A DNA stretch of 64,000 bases from Limanda limanda (Eukaryota > Chordata > Actinopteri > Pleuronectiformes > Pleuronectidae), in assembly GCF_963576545.1 (NCBI RefSeq), contig NC_083649.1, forward strand, positions 7,531,406-7,595,405, given 5' to 3'. Numbering within the stretch: the first letter of the stretch is position 1; every line of letters starts with the position of its first letter. The notes beneath the pieces are model-generated. The model was not told where the DNA came from. It worked only from the letters and a program-made list of their open reading frames with translations, and did no database searches. Positions 16,457 to 28,400 of this stretch are shown in pieces. The position numbers and the translations under genes were made by a program.

Positions 16457-17550
16457 AAACTTGAATATTTGAATCGGGTTTACTGATAATACGATGGTGA
16501 AGTATTAGACTGAGGTCAGGAAGAATTAGAAACCACGTTGCCTTTCAAACACTCACCCTTCTTCTTTTCAAGCAACCATATTGACAGAGGATTCCGTTGA
16601 TCAAGCACAGACAACAAATGTTACAAAAGATCTGACTTGTGTAAACGTATTCGACAAATAAGGAATAAATGTTACTTGTGTTTTACAGCTTGATCCATCA
16701 TTGGGTATCCATCAGATACTTTCCTGTGTAGATCCACAGAGACACACACACACATATGCACATGACGGTGTCGTTTAATAGTTCAGAAAGGATCTGTGTT
16801 TTTTTTACAGCAGAGAAATGGATATAAAATTATTCATTAAAGTTTAATAGTTTAACATTATGGGTCTGAACAAGGTACAACTACAAGGAGTGATCACTTT
16901 GTGAGTCTGCTGACATGTAATCCGTTATCGGTTTTATCCCTGAAACGCCCAGTCACTGTGTTTTTAAATATATTCCCTAGGTTGTTCTGGCCATTTACAG
17001 TTTATATAGTAAATCCCTGGCCACATTTCTCTGCTGCACTCAAAGAAATTAAATCATACGCAGGAGCAGAGAATAAATTGTTTGTCTGGCAAAGCATCAC
17101 AGATATTTATTCACATTTAGATCTTATTCAGTTTTCTAACAAATAAACGTAAAGCGATGTTCTCTGACTGGCTCGAGAGAAGATCAACATATCAAGTAGC
17201 TACAAGACCGTGTTCTGCAAAACGAGAAGATATGTTGTTATATAATCTAATTTAATTACTGACATTATTTTGCTCAAAATCACCGTGTGAACCTCGGGGT
17301 GTTGAGTGCCCGGAGGGAAAGTCGTGGAGTCCGGGCAGCAGGTTCATGGTCTTCATGGGATGCACGACAGACAAAATTAAAACTCTTTAAAAACATCCAT
17401 AATGTAACTGCTTCTAAGTGTGAGTTAATTAACTGCTACTAAATCACACAAAATCTATTCTTACTAGAAAGTGAAAATCACGACCCCCCCCCCCCCCCCC
17501 CTTTCATACACAGTCAGCTAATCATTTCTGTCGCTGCCGCAAACATGGAA
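16457..17550. other. Intergenic spacer asl-carbonic anhydrase
   Basis: Contains the asl 3'UTR with an AATAAA at 16664-16669, then AT-rich sequence and an 18-base poly-C run at about 17486-17503. The 81-residue frame at 16901-17146 has no recognisable features. Confidence 0.5.
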
Positions 17551-17956
17551 TGTAAATAAAGATGGACGACATGACGGCGCCACAAAAGTGAGGCCGAAGC
17601 ATCTTGATGGGGGGGCGCCTGGATGTTAGAAGATGGTAAATGGAACTTAGTAAGTTGAGGGTTAAAGATAAAGGTGGAGGGGGTCACACCTGGTACAGAC
17701 AGTTTGGTTTAAATTAGTTATTTGATTCTGCAAAAACAGGGAGAAACATCATGATTGACAGCTGAGACTGACTCTTGATTGGTCGAGTGCAAGCATCCAC
17801 TGGACCTTGGTACAATGGCTCCGCCCCCTGATTACTGAGCGATCTGGCTTCAACTGACAACACCAGTACAAGATGGTGGCGTTCGTAAAACATGGATATT
17901 TTGGCTTAATTTCTGGATTTGAGAAAGTGGGAAAATGTCGTCTATCTTTATTTACA
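17551..17956. mobile_element. Inverted-repeat MITE (tgtaaataaagatgg family)
   Basis: A 406-bp element bounded by 22-bp inverted repeats with one mismatch: tgtaaataaagatggacgac at the left and gtctatctttatttaca at the right. Internal text such as 'aagtgaggccgaagc', 'attgacagctgagactgactc' and 'ttgattggtcgagtgc' occurs in a fish repeat family, with a second full copy at 54701-55128 and fragments at 21655 and 59305. No coding capacity. Target-site duplication not resolved. Confidence 0.75.
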
Positions 17957-18113
17957 ATTTAGTAGCGTGTAGATATTTAGCAGCATTCCTTTAGTTTGAT
18001 GAATAAACATGGACACTGACAGGTTGCTGTTACACTAACACACAGATAAAATGTTCCCTTTACACACACACTAACTTCTACCGCTTAGATCATCAGGTGT
18101 TAAATGTGCTGAG

Positions 18114-21100
18114 TCAGACTATCTGACCCGCTGTCATGAGCACAACAGAGAGGACACAGAACCAGGCGCTTGGCGGAGCGGCGGCGGCGGCCTTGGAGCG
18201 GTACACGACTCTGCCGTCCAGAGGCTGCGTGGGTCTGAAGATGTCCGTCATGGGCTGTCCGTTCCAGAACTGACACTGCTGAACTACTGCATCCAGCTGG
18301 AGAGGAGAATAGAAACAAGTTTACTTCACCACAAACTTCAGGCTTTTTAAACTTTGCAGAACGTCTGCATACAATCAGAACCTGTAAAACATAATCAATC
18401 TAATATCTAATTTAATATAATAAAACATTAGATCTAACAGGGCCAGATCCAACACTTACTTCTCCTGAGATAGAAAGATTTATCTTATTTAGTGCATGTT
18501 CCCTGGTTTGAATATCTATACTTCATTATGTCACTTTGAGTACACACTACACACACACACACACTCACAGAGTTAACACTAACTGTACTAAGTGACACTT
18601 GCTCACCTGACGGCTGCTGATGGACAGGGTCCTGTGAAACACCGACCAGGCAACTGCCTGCTCGCACCCTGGAGTCGTCATGGAGCCCACGTAGCGATAG
18701 TAACTGTGCAGGTCCTTCTCAGACGGGATAATGTCACTGAGGCGAAAGTTTGGAATCACTGTGCTGCTGCCTTAACACAGAGCAGACGTGTCAGATTAGG
18801 TCAAGTTAGGAATTTGGTCAAATTGTGCGATAGAGTGAAAAATGGATCAAGTTTCCCATGTTAAAGGAACTTTCCAGCTCCTACCGTTGTGTTGCACTCG
18901 GCCCAGAGCAGTTATCACCGTGTTCAAACTAGGATGGTCGTCTGCTGTTTCCTGTGAAGAGACCATCAGCACTGTGACACAACCCTGAACCGTGTGAAAG
19001 TTAAAACATGTAGAAAACAGAGCGTGACCTCATCCCAAGCCCATTACCTCAAACAGGAAGGCGAGCAGAGCGATACCCGCCATGTCGTGTTCTGCCTCGG
19101 CCAGAGAACCGTACGGCTCCTTGATGTGGACTATATGCAGCTGAACAGAGAGAGAGGACAAGCCTGTAGTGTGCTGGTCTGTAGTACAGCCTGTAGTACA
19201 GCCTGTAGTACAGCCTGTAGTAAAGCCTATAGTACAGTCTGTAGTTTCCATTTTGTGTCGGATTAATTAATAATGAGCAGTTGTAATATGAATACATTCA
19301 AAAGCTGTATTCCACCGTCCATCCAGACTAATATATCAATAGTGGTGAGAAGCTTCTACAGTAAAAAATATTGACATTTCACTTCAATTATTTATAGCAG
19401 ATCGATTTCATACTTTATAAATGTGGAGTTCTATATAAATCTCATGTTACACTGCTGTGCTGTGAAGATATATGTGCTAATTGCCTCAGGCTGCACACGC
19501 TGAAAATGAATTTGAATATATTTATCAGATAAAGAAAAGAAAATAATCCACTTTACTTAAAGTAAGCTTCCCATTGAAACACAGCTTAACCACCAGTCTG
19601 AGAAATGTCCTAAAGATAAACATGTTTAATTTCAACTCAAACAATACTATATAATACTCCTGGTCCGTGTCACTGTCTGATGCTGTCTCGTGAGGGCTGT
19701 ACCTCCATGGGGAATCTCTCTCCGTCGATGGTGTGCTCTGATCCAGGTCGGCCATTCCCCCCCCAGTGGAAGTGAAACTGGGCCGCTCGGTAGTGACCTG
19801 GGAGAGCGCCTCCTGTCAGCCGCACCGACTGTGGCAGGTGGAAGTGAGCTGCAGGGAGGAGACAGGTCTCTTCACGCAGAGGTCAAAGTTCAACAGGCAC
19901 CTTTTCACAAACTCAGTTCCCCTCCCACTTGGCCAAATCCCACGGAATGGAATGATGGCACTTGGGTGATCCGCTCTTGTTCACCAGATCTGGGCCACAA
20001 ACAAGCCATAGCGATATATGTGAATGCGTTTAGTGCTATTCGGGCCACTGTAGGCTCACATCCAGAGTACACCTTGTCTAGAGCACCATATGTTGGCCAA
20101 AAATGGACCTGCATTTGTTTTGGAATTTAGAATTTACTACTTTTATTTTATTTTTACGGTGGGCAACTTTAGGCTCCATCTTTTTGGGCCACAAGACCGG
20201 AGCGTGCCAGAAGTGCAAGAGCGTTGCCAGAAGTGTCCCACATCCGAATGCTGTCTGTTTAGTCTATTAAGGAGGATAAAGCAAACTTTTTGTTATTACC
20301 TGAGTGCCCTTTGTTTTCCACTGTGATGTTGATTACGTCGCTATGGCCAATGAAGTTGAAGGGTGGCAAGGCGCTGTTGACGTGCACCTTACTGGTCACG
20401 ATGTTGATTGGTGACTGACGTAACCCCCCACAGCTGGGAAACTGAGCTGCCCAGTGGATGGGGTCTGAACAATACAAACAGAAGAGGCCACAAAATCAAA
20501 TCTCGGACCGGACCACCTGAGTGTTACCTCGCGGACTGGCTCGCGTGTGGTTTTCCAGTGGAACCAGTCTGAGTTGAGTAGGAACGCACCCTCTCTACAT
20601 TCAGGGTTAGACTTAAAACGTTGCTCTTTGAATGAAGCTCAGGTGAGCAGCACAGTATCCAGGTCTTACCTCCAGTGGTGTATAAAGTACTTGGAAGCCA
20701 TACTTGAGTAAAAGTACAGATATCTTACCTGAAAGTGACTTCGGTAAAAGTTCGGTAAAAGACAGCAAAAGTAGAAGTCATCCGTCAGAAAATGACTTAA
20801 GTATCAAAGTTACTTAAAAAAGTATCAAAAGTAGTGTTTTTTTATAGTAGGCCTATACAGACACAAAACAACCCAAAATGTTGAATATGAATACAAAAAT
20901 ATGAATATAATGTTTATAATGTATAATTTTAAAAATTTTGAACCCTAGATGAGAGAGAGAGAGAGAGGTGCGCCGTGCGTAGAGGTGTGCTGCGCCAACC
21001 TCCGCTGCTCAAGTAACGAGCCAGTTTGAGAATGTAAGAAGTAGAAAGTACAGATATTTTTGTTCAAATGTAACGAGTAAAAGTAAAAAGTCGTCAGGAA

Positions 21101-21429
21101 AAGAAGTACTCAAGTAAAGTACAGATATGTGAAAAATCTACTTAAGTACAGTAACAAAGTATTTCTACTTCGTTACTTCCCACCACTGCTTACCTCTGCA
21201 TGTGTCATCACAGGAGTACTGGCTCTGGTAGCACCACTGAGCTGCAGAGAAAACACAGACACAGACAGACAGTGGATTCTTGAGGAGACTCTCTGCACTT
21301 AATGAATGAGTATTAATCGTTTCTCACATTCACGCTCTATTGGCCACAATGGGTTTGTTTTTCCCAGTCAGCTGATCTGCTTATGTGTTTGTGCTGAGCA
21401 GTTGGACTTTGAGAAGGCCGAGCGGGCAA

Positions 21430-21514
<85 letters not shown>

Positions 21515-23546
21515 AATCCAAGATAATGATCATTTCTCACATTACTAATCCTGCCCTTCAGTTGTCTTTTCATGCTCGATTATATAAAGATGATCTGAAA
21601 GCAGCTTTATGTACCTAAACCAGATGTTGTACAAATACTGAAATATATAATACCGGGACTAAGCATTTTCCACCATTGACTGTACTTAAAGATGATATAA
21701 GTGAAGCCAAATTATCCTGATCGCCCTCTGGTGGCTGGCTGCAGTTCAAGTCATTTTAGCAGATGGGACATGGACCTAACTAAAACAGTTTGTTAAATGA
21801 ATTTGTCTCAAAGATGGGTTTTATTCAGTCCCCTCAACATGCTGGATTCTTTTCCTCCACATCCAGGAATTATTATCTGAGAAAACAGGGTTATTCCGGG
21901 ATCCTCTACTTGGTCTGGATCTGATTCTGCACCAAAATCTGATTATTTGGGTAATTTCCGGCAATGACGCTGCTGTTCTGGCCTGAACGAAATGGATGTG
22001 AGCTCTAAGTGGCCCACTAGTAAAATAGCAAATGTCGCCCAAATATCCCAGAACAAATGTTGCCCTTTTGGGTAAACATGCGGTGCTCTCAGCAGGGTGT
22101 TATCTGGATGTGAACATAAAGTGACCCATGTTCCAACTGGTGAAAATGTCTCAAATAGCTCAAAACTAATGAATTAATGGAAATATTTCACTAAACGGAC
22201 AGACTTGGATCAAGTTAAAGCCATTATCCTTTATTGGTTTGCATTAATTAGTCCACACCTGTCACTATAAACTGAAGAAACACACAACAAGTCTCTTTGT
22301 TGTGTTGTGATTACTCTGATTGTTTTCACTGGGAAGTGAACGTCTGGCTCAGAAATAAACAAAGAACCACTTCACTGGCTTCACACTACTGAACACGTCC
22401 ATCCAACAGGTGCTGGGGAAGTCTCTTGTGAGTCTTGGGCTGTGGTTGTGTATTGTATTCACTGATGTGAATGGAGCTCCGGTGTGTGACTCCACTGTGG
22501 GAATGAGCAGTGCCACAGAGAACCATTTAGCTAATATAGGAACGCAGATTAACCCCACAATGCCGTGCTTTGAGAGGGGACATCAGTTCTCACCAGATGA
22601 GAACAATGCACATCAGGTGGAGGTTGGCTTTACTCCACCTGGCTCCCACACCTGTGCCAAACCCAGTTGTGCGGAAAAAGGCACGAACACACAAACTTTA
22701 CTCTTTTATTTTAAATCATCCCCTCTTCTTTTCTTTAAAATTTCCTTGTTGATTTCCAATGAGCCAAATTCGGAAAGAATTTCACCCCTAGAATGATTCT
22801 GTCTATGTTTCTCCTCAGAAGCTGTAAAAGCTCTGTGGATGAATTTAAATCTGTTTTAGCAAACGTAAGACAGATATTGCTGCATTACTGCAATTAGTGA
22901 GTCAATGTGTTTCTATGTCCACTTGAAATTAGCAACGGCGATCAATAACTTTACAGATTTATCGATCAACAGAAAACCAGTTGATCTATTTTAATAAAAA
23001 ATTTCAACCTCTCAATTGGGATAATTTGCTGCTTTTTGCTGTTTAACCATCACAGTAAAAATGTTATGTTTTGACACATTTTCAACAGTTACCACTTGAT
23101 AGATTTACTGAGAAATTCACCAGCAGAAAAATAAATGTCAGATCAAAAAGGTTCTTGTTGACTAATCCCACAATTCTCCAGATGCAAACATGAGAAAAAG
23201 ACTAAAGTCAGTGAAAATGTGCATACCTTTGTGCTGCAGATATATATTTCTCTTCTTTTCTACTCTGTTAATTATCTTGTTCAAGTCTCTTCTCTAGTTT
23301 CCACGGTATGTTCTCCAAATGAAAGGCTTTTCAAGCTTAACAAGTCACATTCACAAAGACCTAACTGAACGAAATGCTGCAACAATCTCTTCATTATTGA
23401 TCATTTTAAATTTAAAACCTGACATAAGTAGCAGGGTGTGTGTGCATTGCAGAGGTATGTGTGTGTGTGTATATGTGTGTCCTACCTGTGGACTGACAGA
23501 GGAGAGAAAGCAGAGTCAGGAGGTAGAAAGTAAAACCCATGATCAT
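18114..23546 (-). CDS. ca4: Carbonic anhydrase 4-like, GPI-anchored
   Basis: Zinc enzyme interconverting CO2 and bicarbonate, expected on the outer face of the plasma membrane. Eight coding exons on minus: 23546-23486, 21241-21194, 20464-20300, 19848-19703, 19140-19048, 18951-18885, 18770-18607, 18296-18114. Phases agree and give 308 residues (human CA4 about 312). A hydrophobic signal peptide occupies exon 1, and WCYQSQYSC begins the CA4-type Cys region. Zinc ligands are the two His of QFHFHWG (about 117, 119) and the first His of LHIVH (about 142). NKGH holds the His64-equivalent proton shuttle, and MTTPGC is the active-site Thr segment. The C-terminus after an Ala-rich stretch is hydrophobic, fitting a GPI signal. 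Start: two near ATGs (23546, 23540); the first is used. It could be any of the fish ca4/ca15 paralogues. Confidence 0.92.
19166..19245. repeat. 12-bp tandem repeat in a ca4 intron
   Basis: About six copies of cctgtagtacag with small changes, in the intron between coding exons 4 and 5 of the carbonic anhydrase gene. Confidence 0.85.
19905..20240. mobile_element. Dispersed fish repeat ('gggccaca' family)
   Basis: Phrases such as 'tctgggccacaaacaagcc', 'gggcaactttaggctcca', 'ttgggccacaaga' and 'gccagaagtgtcccacat' recur in similar order at 49500-49830, and in part at 21985-22110. This indicates an interspersed repeat of unknown class. It has no coding capacity. Confidence 0.5.
20673..21188. mobile_element. 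hAT-type MITE inserted on the ca4 exon 2 splice donor
   Basis: A 516-bp element starting CAGTGGTG and ending CACCACTG, with sub-terminal 'acttgagtaaaagtac'-type sequence, flanked by a perfect 8-bp target duplication CTTACCTC (20665-20672 and 21189-21196). Terminal repeats plus an 8-bp duplication are the hAT signature. The duplicated octamer is the minus-strand splice donor GAG|GTAAG of ca4 exon 2. An internal (GA)n lies near 20951. Confidence 0.93.
21431..21512. repeat. (CA)n microsatellite
   Basis: About 41 uninterrupted CA units in intron 1 of the carbonic anhydrase gene. Confidence 0.98.
21655..21790. mobile_element. Fragment of the tgtaaataaagatgg MITE family
   Basis: Contains 'gactgtacttaaagatgat', 'agtgaagccaaattatcc', 'tcgccctctggtggctggct' and 'tagcagatgggacatgga', matching the 17551 and 54701 elements in order. 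The right half is missing. Confidence 0.55.
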
Positions 23547-23877
23547 GAGCAGCACAATGACCAGAGACTGAATTTCAAACTGCCTTCACATTCTGACTCT
23601 TCAGCATTTGAGGGTGGGAGGGAAACTTCTATGAAGAGTTGTGTGTGTGTGTGTGTACTTGTGACGTGTGTGTCTTTGTGAGACCAATTTGAGCAGATGC
23701 GGAGTGAGAACTTTTTGTTTGAGGGTAAAGACTCAGTTTTGTGGTGTGGGGTCAAATCCAGTTTATATTTTCTTGGTCAGGCAGGGTTAGAAGTACAAGC
23801 GTGTGTGTGTGGTCCAGGTATTATGTTGTGGGGACATAATACGCATTATACACGTGAATGCAATACGCTTCCGTAGT

Positions 23878-23952
23878 CACATTATGGGGACCTGTCTTCC
23901 TCATAGGGACTTAATTGTTGTCCTCATAAGGAAGACAAGTCCCCATAATGTG
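23878..23952. repeat. 75-nt inverted repeat (hairpin)
   Basis: Two arms of about 33 nt pair with a few mismatches around a short AT-rich loop: cacattatggggacctgtct begins the left arm and agacaagtccccataatgtg ends the right. It lies about 330 bp upstream of the ca4 start codon. It may be a MITE remnant or a hairpin-forming transcript; nothing further is visible. Confidence 0.8.
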
Positions 23953-23999
23953 AACCAATACATTGTAAGGCAAAGATATACATTTTATGGTTAGGTAAA

Positions 24000-25429
24000 G
24001 GGTGAGGCTTCGGTTCCACATCGATTAAAGTTAATTCAAGTTTAGGTTAAGTTTAGGGTTAAACAAGTTGCTCAGCCTTGAAGAAACAAAGTGACCGAGT
24101 AAACATCCTCACCTGTCAGGCGACACCTGGTGGCAACACCAGGAACCGTGATCTGGATTAGGCTCAATCTACATAATTAATAATCTACATTTTATCGATT
24201 ATTATGAAGATAACAACATTATGTTAAGGTTTAATATATATGTATTATCTTTTACTGCAGGTTAAATTAACTGGATTCTCTAAATGGTTTGTCTCTGTAT
24301 GTGATGGACTACGACCAATGTCAGCAGGGATGTTCTCCTGCTGTCCAAACCCAAGCGTGACCCGCAGAGCCTGAGCAGGATAGATAAACAAATGGACCGA
24401 TCATTTATTTGTGACATGTATGAACACAGCACCAGTCGTCACATGCAGCACCTCCACCACTGTGGTCTTGTTCCATGACACAATTGGTTCAGCCGTATTC
24501 TTTCCATGTAGATTAATGAGTGGAAGCCATGACACCTGAATAATCACTTAACAAGCTGATGCTATTAGAAATATATTTATTTCAATATTTATCCCATATA
24601 ATTGTAAATTCATTTAACTGTTTATTAAAAGCCTATCACGATTAATGGTGTGATTAAACAAACATTTAGCAACTTATTGTTGTCAACCATTCAAACAAGT
24701 TGTTACAGGCATTTGGTGTTTTAAAAAAAAAACTGAAATTAAAAAGTCCTTCATAAGATTCAGTCTGGTTTAGACACGACTCAAAAGCCGGTGGTGAAAC
24801 AGACGCACACAGAGACAACACAAACCAAACCTACACTCGGCAGAAAGGATCTAGTGCCTCAAGGCTCAATGTCAAGCTTACGGCTGAAATGAAACAGACT
24901 CAGAATGAACAACTACATGTAAAATCCTTCACTAGAATAAACATTCATTAACATAAAGATTTGAGAAACGATGAGCATTGATATTGTCGTTAGTAAAAGC
25001 TACAGCTGCTGTTCATAGCACAGGGATGTGGGAACAACACCCTGAAATCAGACTGTGAGATTTTCTTTAGCTTCAGGCTGTTTCGCTTGAGCATATCTCC
25101 GCATTAGGTATAATATCAATAAAGAATATTTACCTAACATAAGTATCCAAACCTGATCTGACAGGTTGAAATATAACACAGTGATTCTGAGCAGGGATTT
25201 AAGAGCCTAAGGTGGTTAAAAACAATCCCCTTCCTGAAAGTATTAGCTTCTCTCCACAGTGATTTACATGACACTTCTGGTCCTGAAATGTGAAATACAT
25301 ATTAGGGCAACACCCAAAATATTCTCAAATTTGTTACAGATCTGATTTGATTTATGCAGAAACTTCTCTCTGGTCCACGGGGGTCAACGGAAACAACTGA
25401 TTTGTCATCAGGACACCGACAGGATGTCT
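24000..25429. other. Spacer and probable aldh3a2 3'UTR
   Basis: No coding feature was recognised. Minus-strand AATAAA signals at about 24621-24626 and 24576-24581 would end an aldh3a2 3'UTR of about 0.8 kb. Confidence 0.4.
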
Positions 25430-28400
25430 TCAAAGAAGATAAATCTGGAAAAAAAAAACACATTCTCCAGTTAGAGTTTATGAAGTAACATTTTTTGCCC
25501 TCTGGTGGCGCCGTAGAGCAGCGTATTGTCTTGAGCTGCCCTGTGTCCTGAGTCAGGAGGTTGATGAATGTATCTGTGAGCGCTGCCGACGCCAAGTTTC
25601 AATGAAAGCACACAAATACCACATTAAAGGTAAATGTCTTGCATTCAAAGTTTTAATACGACGACGCATTGACAATATCAAAAGTAAAAGTATTAGTTAT
25701 GCAAAATGGCGATGATGTTTGTTGGCTTTTAAAGATATATGAAAATCTGTAATATATCAAATCTGTTTCTTTACAATGACATTTAATTAGCACAAGCTGT
25801 TTATACCCAAATCAGGTCAAGCTAACATTTTTACATCATGACCTGAGTGATACCATGTGCCGACAGATGATTGGTTAAATGAAAAGCAGTAGGTTCGGTC
25901 TCTAGTGCTGCAAAAGGGAATGTTTTACTCCACTATATACATCTTTTTCAGACTTTATTGTGATGTCATGACGATGATGTCAATCCTACCATATGATCAA
26001 AATGTATTTTTCATTGTATAAAAGGTTTAGGACATGTCTAAAGACAAATAGGTAGCAGAGATAAATGGAAAAATGTGTTTTTTAACTACGGGCGATGACA
26101 TTTTCAGACTTATTTGTGACTTCTTCATGAATTCTCTCTATTGTTTGTGGAAATATCTTGAAAAATGTGACCATATTTGGGTGAAATGATTAGCTCGAAG
26201 CATCTCTCTGGACCCTCGTAACCCACCTTGACCAAAACAGCAGCCATCACAACCAGAGCGGCCAAGAGCGCCATCTTCCCCATATGGCCCAGGTCTAGAT
26301 TCTTCAGAAGGAAGAAGCGCACCCAGCCGAGCTTCTCCTGCGTGTGAGGTGGATAGCGCATGCTGTTCATCCCCTCCATCTTCAGCTGTTTGATGAGACA
26401 ACCACGCAGGTGGCTCATCTGGTCGAAGCTGAACTTGCCGTGATAGCAGCCCATACCACTGTTCCCTGTACATGACACAAAGGAGAGTTTAACTGGTGTT
26501 AGTGTCCGGGGAGATGGCAGTAAATTGGTGCATTTGCCAAATCTTGATCATATTGTTGCATTGGAACACAAAGACAGACACGGAAAAATCTTTTGACATG
26601 GCGTGATGGTGAAGTGTAAGTGGCCAAAAAGTACAAGTCAGGCTGAAACGGCCGTCCAGACTGAAGCGTTACCGTGAGGTTTTCAAACTGAACCGGGTCC
26701 AGCAGTGTGTCCAGACGTCTCTGTTTCAGTGGCTTTAAAACTCTAGCGTGAGGATTTGTCCTTTTGTGAACTCACCCACTCCTCCAAAAGGCAGAGAGCT
26801 GACGGAAAAGTGAACGATGCAGTCGTTGGCCAGCAGTCCTCCACTGGACGTCTCATCCACCATTCGTTGTATCACCTTGTAGAGTAGAGCAAAAACAACA
26901 TTACCTTCAATCATGAGTCTTAACGACTCAGGTCTCCATCCGTTAACTAGTTCGCTGTCAGAATACAACCTTTGTCTATCAGGTTAAATACCTTGTCATC
27001 GGCTGTGAAGACGTAGAGGGCCAGGGGTTTCTCTCCCTTATTGATAAACTTGATGGCTTCATCCAGGCCGCTGACGGGCAAGATGGGAAGCAGAGGTCCA
27101 AATATCTCCTCCTGCATCACCTTCGCCTCTGGCTTCACGTCACGCAAAACTGTGGGGGCTGAACACAACACAGAAACACTCTCCATTATTTATTTATCTA
27201 CATTTTCTAGATGCTTATGAGTCACATGTGTCAGGCAGATGCGTCCAGATTGATTTTGTGTCTTTGTGTTTTACCGATGTAGCAGTCGGACTCGTCGTTG
27301 TCTCCTCCTTCAGCCACGGTGCTGTCGTCCACCATGGCCATTATCCTCTTGAAGTGGCGCTGGTTGATGATGCGTCCATAGTCGGGGCAGGTCTTTGGGT
27401 TTTCTGTGTAAAATTCCTACCAGAGAACACAATGTGAAATTAAAAAAATATTCTTGAAAAGAATACTGAATAAACTAAATGAACAACCCCCTAATTGTTT
27501 TGCTTCCCTTCCTACAGCCGTGCTAAATAATCTCTGTTCACACAAGCACTTTAACTCCCTATACAAACACACCTGAAAACGTGAATCACATGACCATTCA
27601 CTACACTGTGCATGTGTAAACACAAAGGAAACAGATACTACAAAGGGAGGAACATCAGGGATGAGGGATGTCTCGGACCGACAACAAGGCGGAACTGTAA
27701 CGTTTTCATGCTGGTAGTTGACTTGTGATAAGAATCAGTCAGGAAGCTAATAGGAGTGACTGTGTCGTCGTTTATAAACTTCTCTGTTTCTACTACAACG
27801 CAAACTAAGAGTGGACCAGCAGTGTTTGAGTCCCTTAAAAAACTCTGGAATAGTGTTGATGGCTGCGATAAACGTAGCAAAAGAATGTAGGAGACGTTGT
27901 GGCTCTAGGTTTTAAAACTCTATTGTTTCTTTACAGTAAAATGCTATTTTTGATTATTACAGATCATCATTACATTGTGGGCAGCATCGCCTGGTTTTTA
28001 AGTTTAGATGGAAATAAATAGAACATAACTTTCCCTCAGTGCTAAGAGTTGTGTTTTCAGCTTCAGTACCTTGATGCACTTCTTGACCTCTTCGATGACC
28101 CGGTCCTGGATGCTCGGCTCACAAAGGATGTAGTCCGGGGCGATGCAGGTCTGACCACAGTTCGTGTACTTTCCCCAGGTGACACGCCTGCAGTCAAAAC
28201 ACGCGTCAGGACCGACAGTTTACGAGAGACTGGATTCATTTAAATGTTATTCAAATATAAAAACTTGTTCTGACCGGCAGGCGATGCTGATGTCACAATC
28301 CTTGGCGATGTAGCAGGGGCTCTTTCCACCGAGCTCCAGGGTCACAGGGGTCAGGTGTTTGGCGGCGGCCTCCATGATCAGTTTGCCCACCATACAGTTT

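Noticed and set aside
22410..22796. 128-residue plus-strand frame in ca4 intron 1
   Set aside because: No signal peptide, domain or splice support; flanked by dispersed-repeat text on the opposite strand from the gene.
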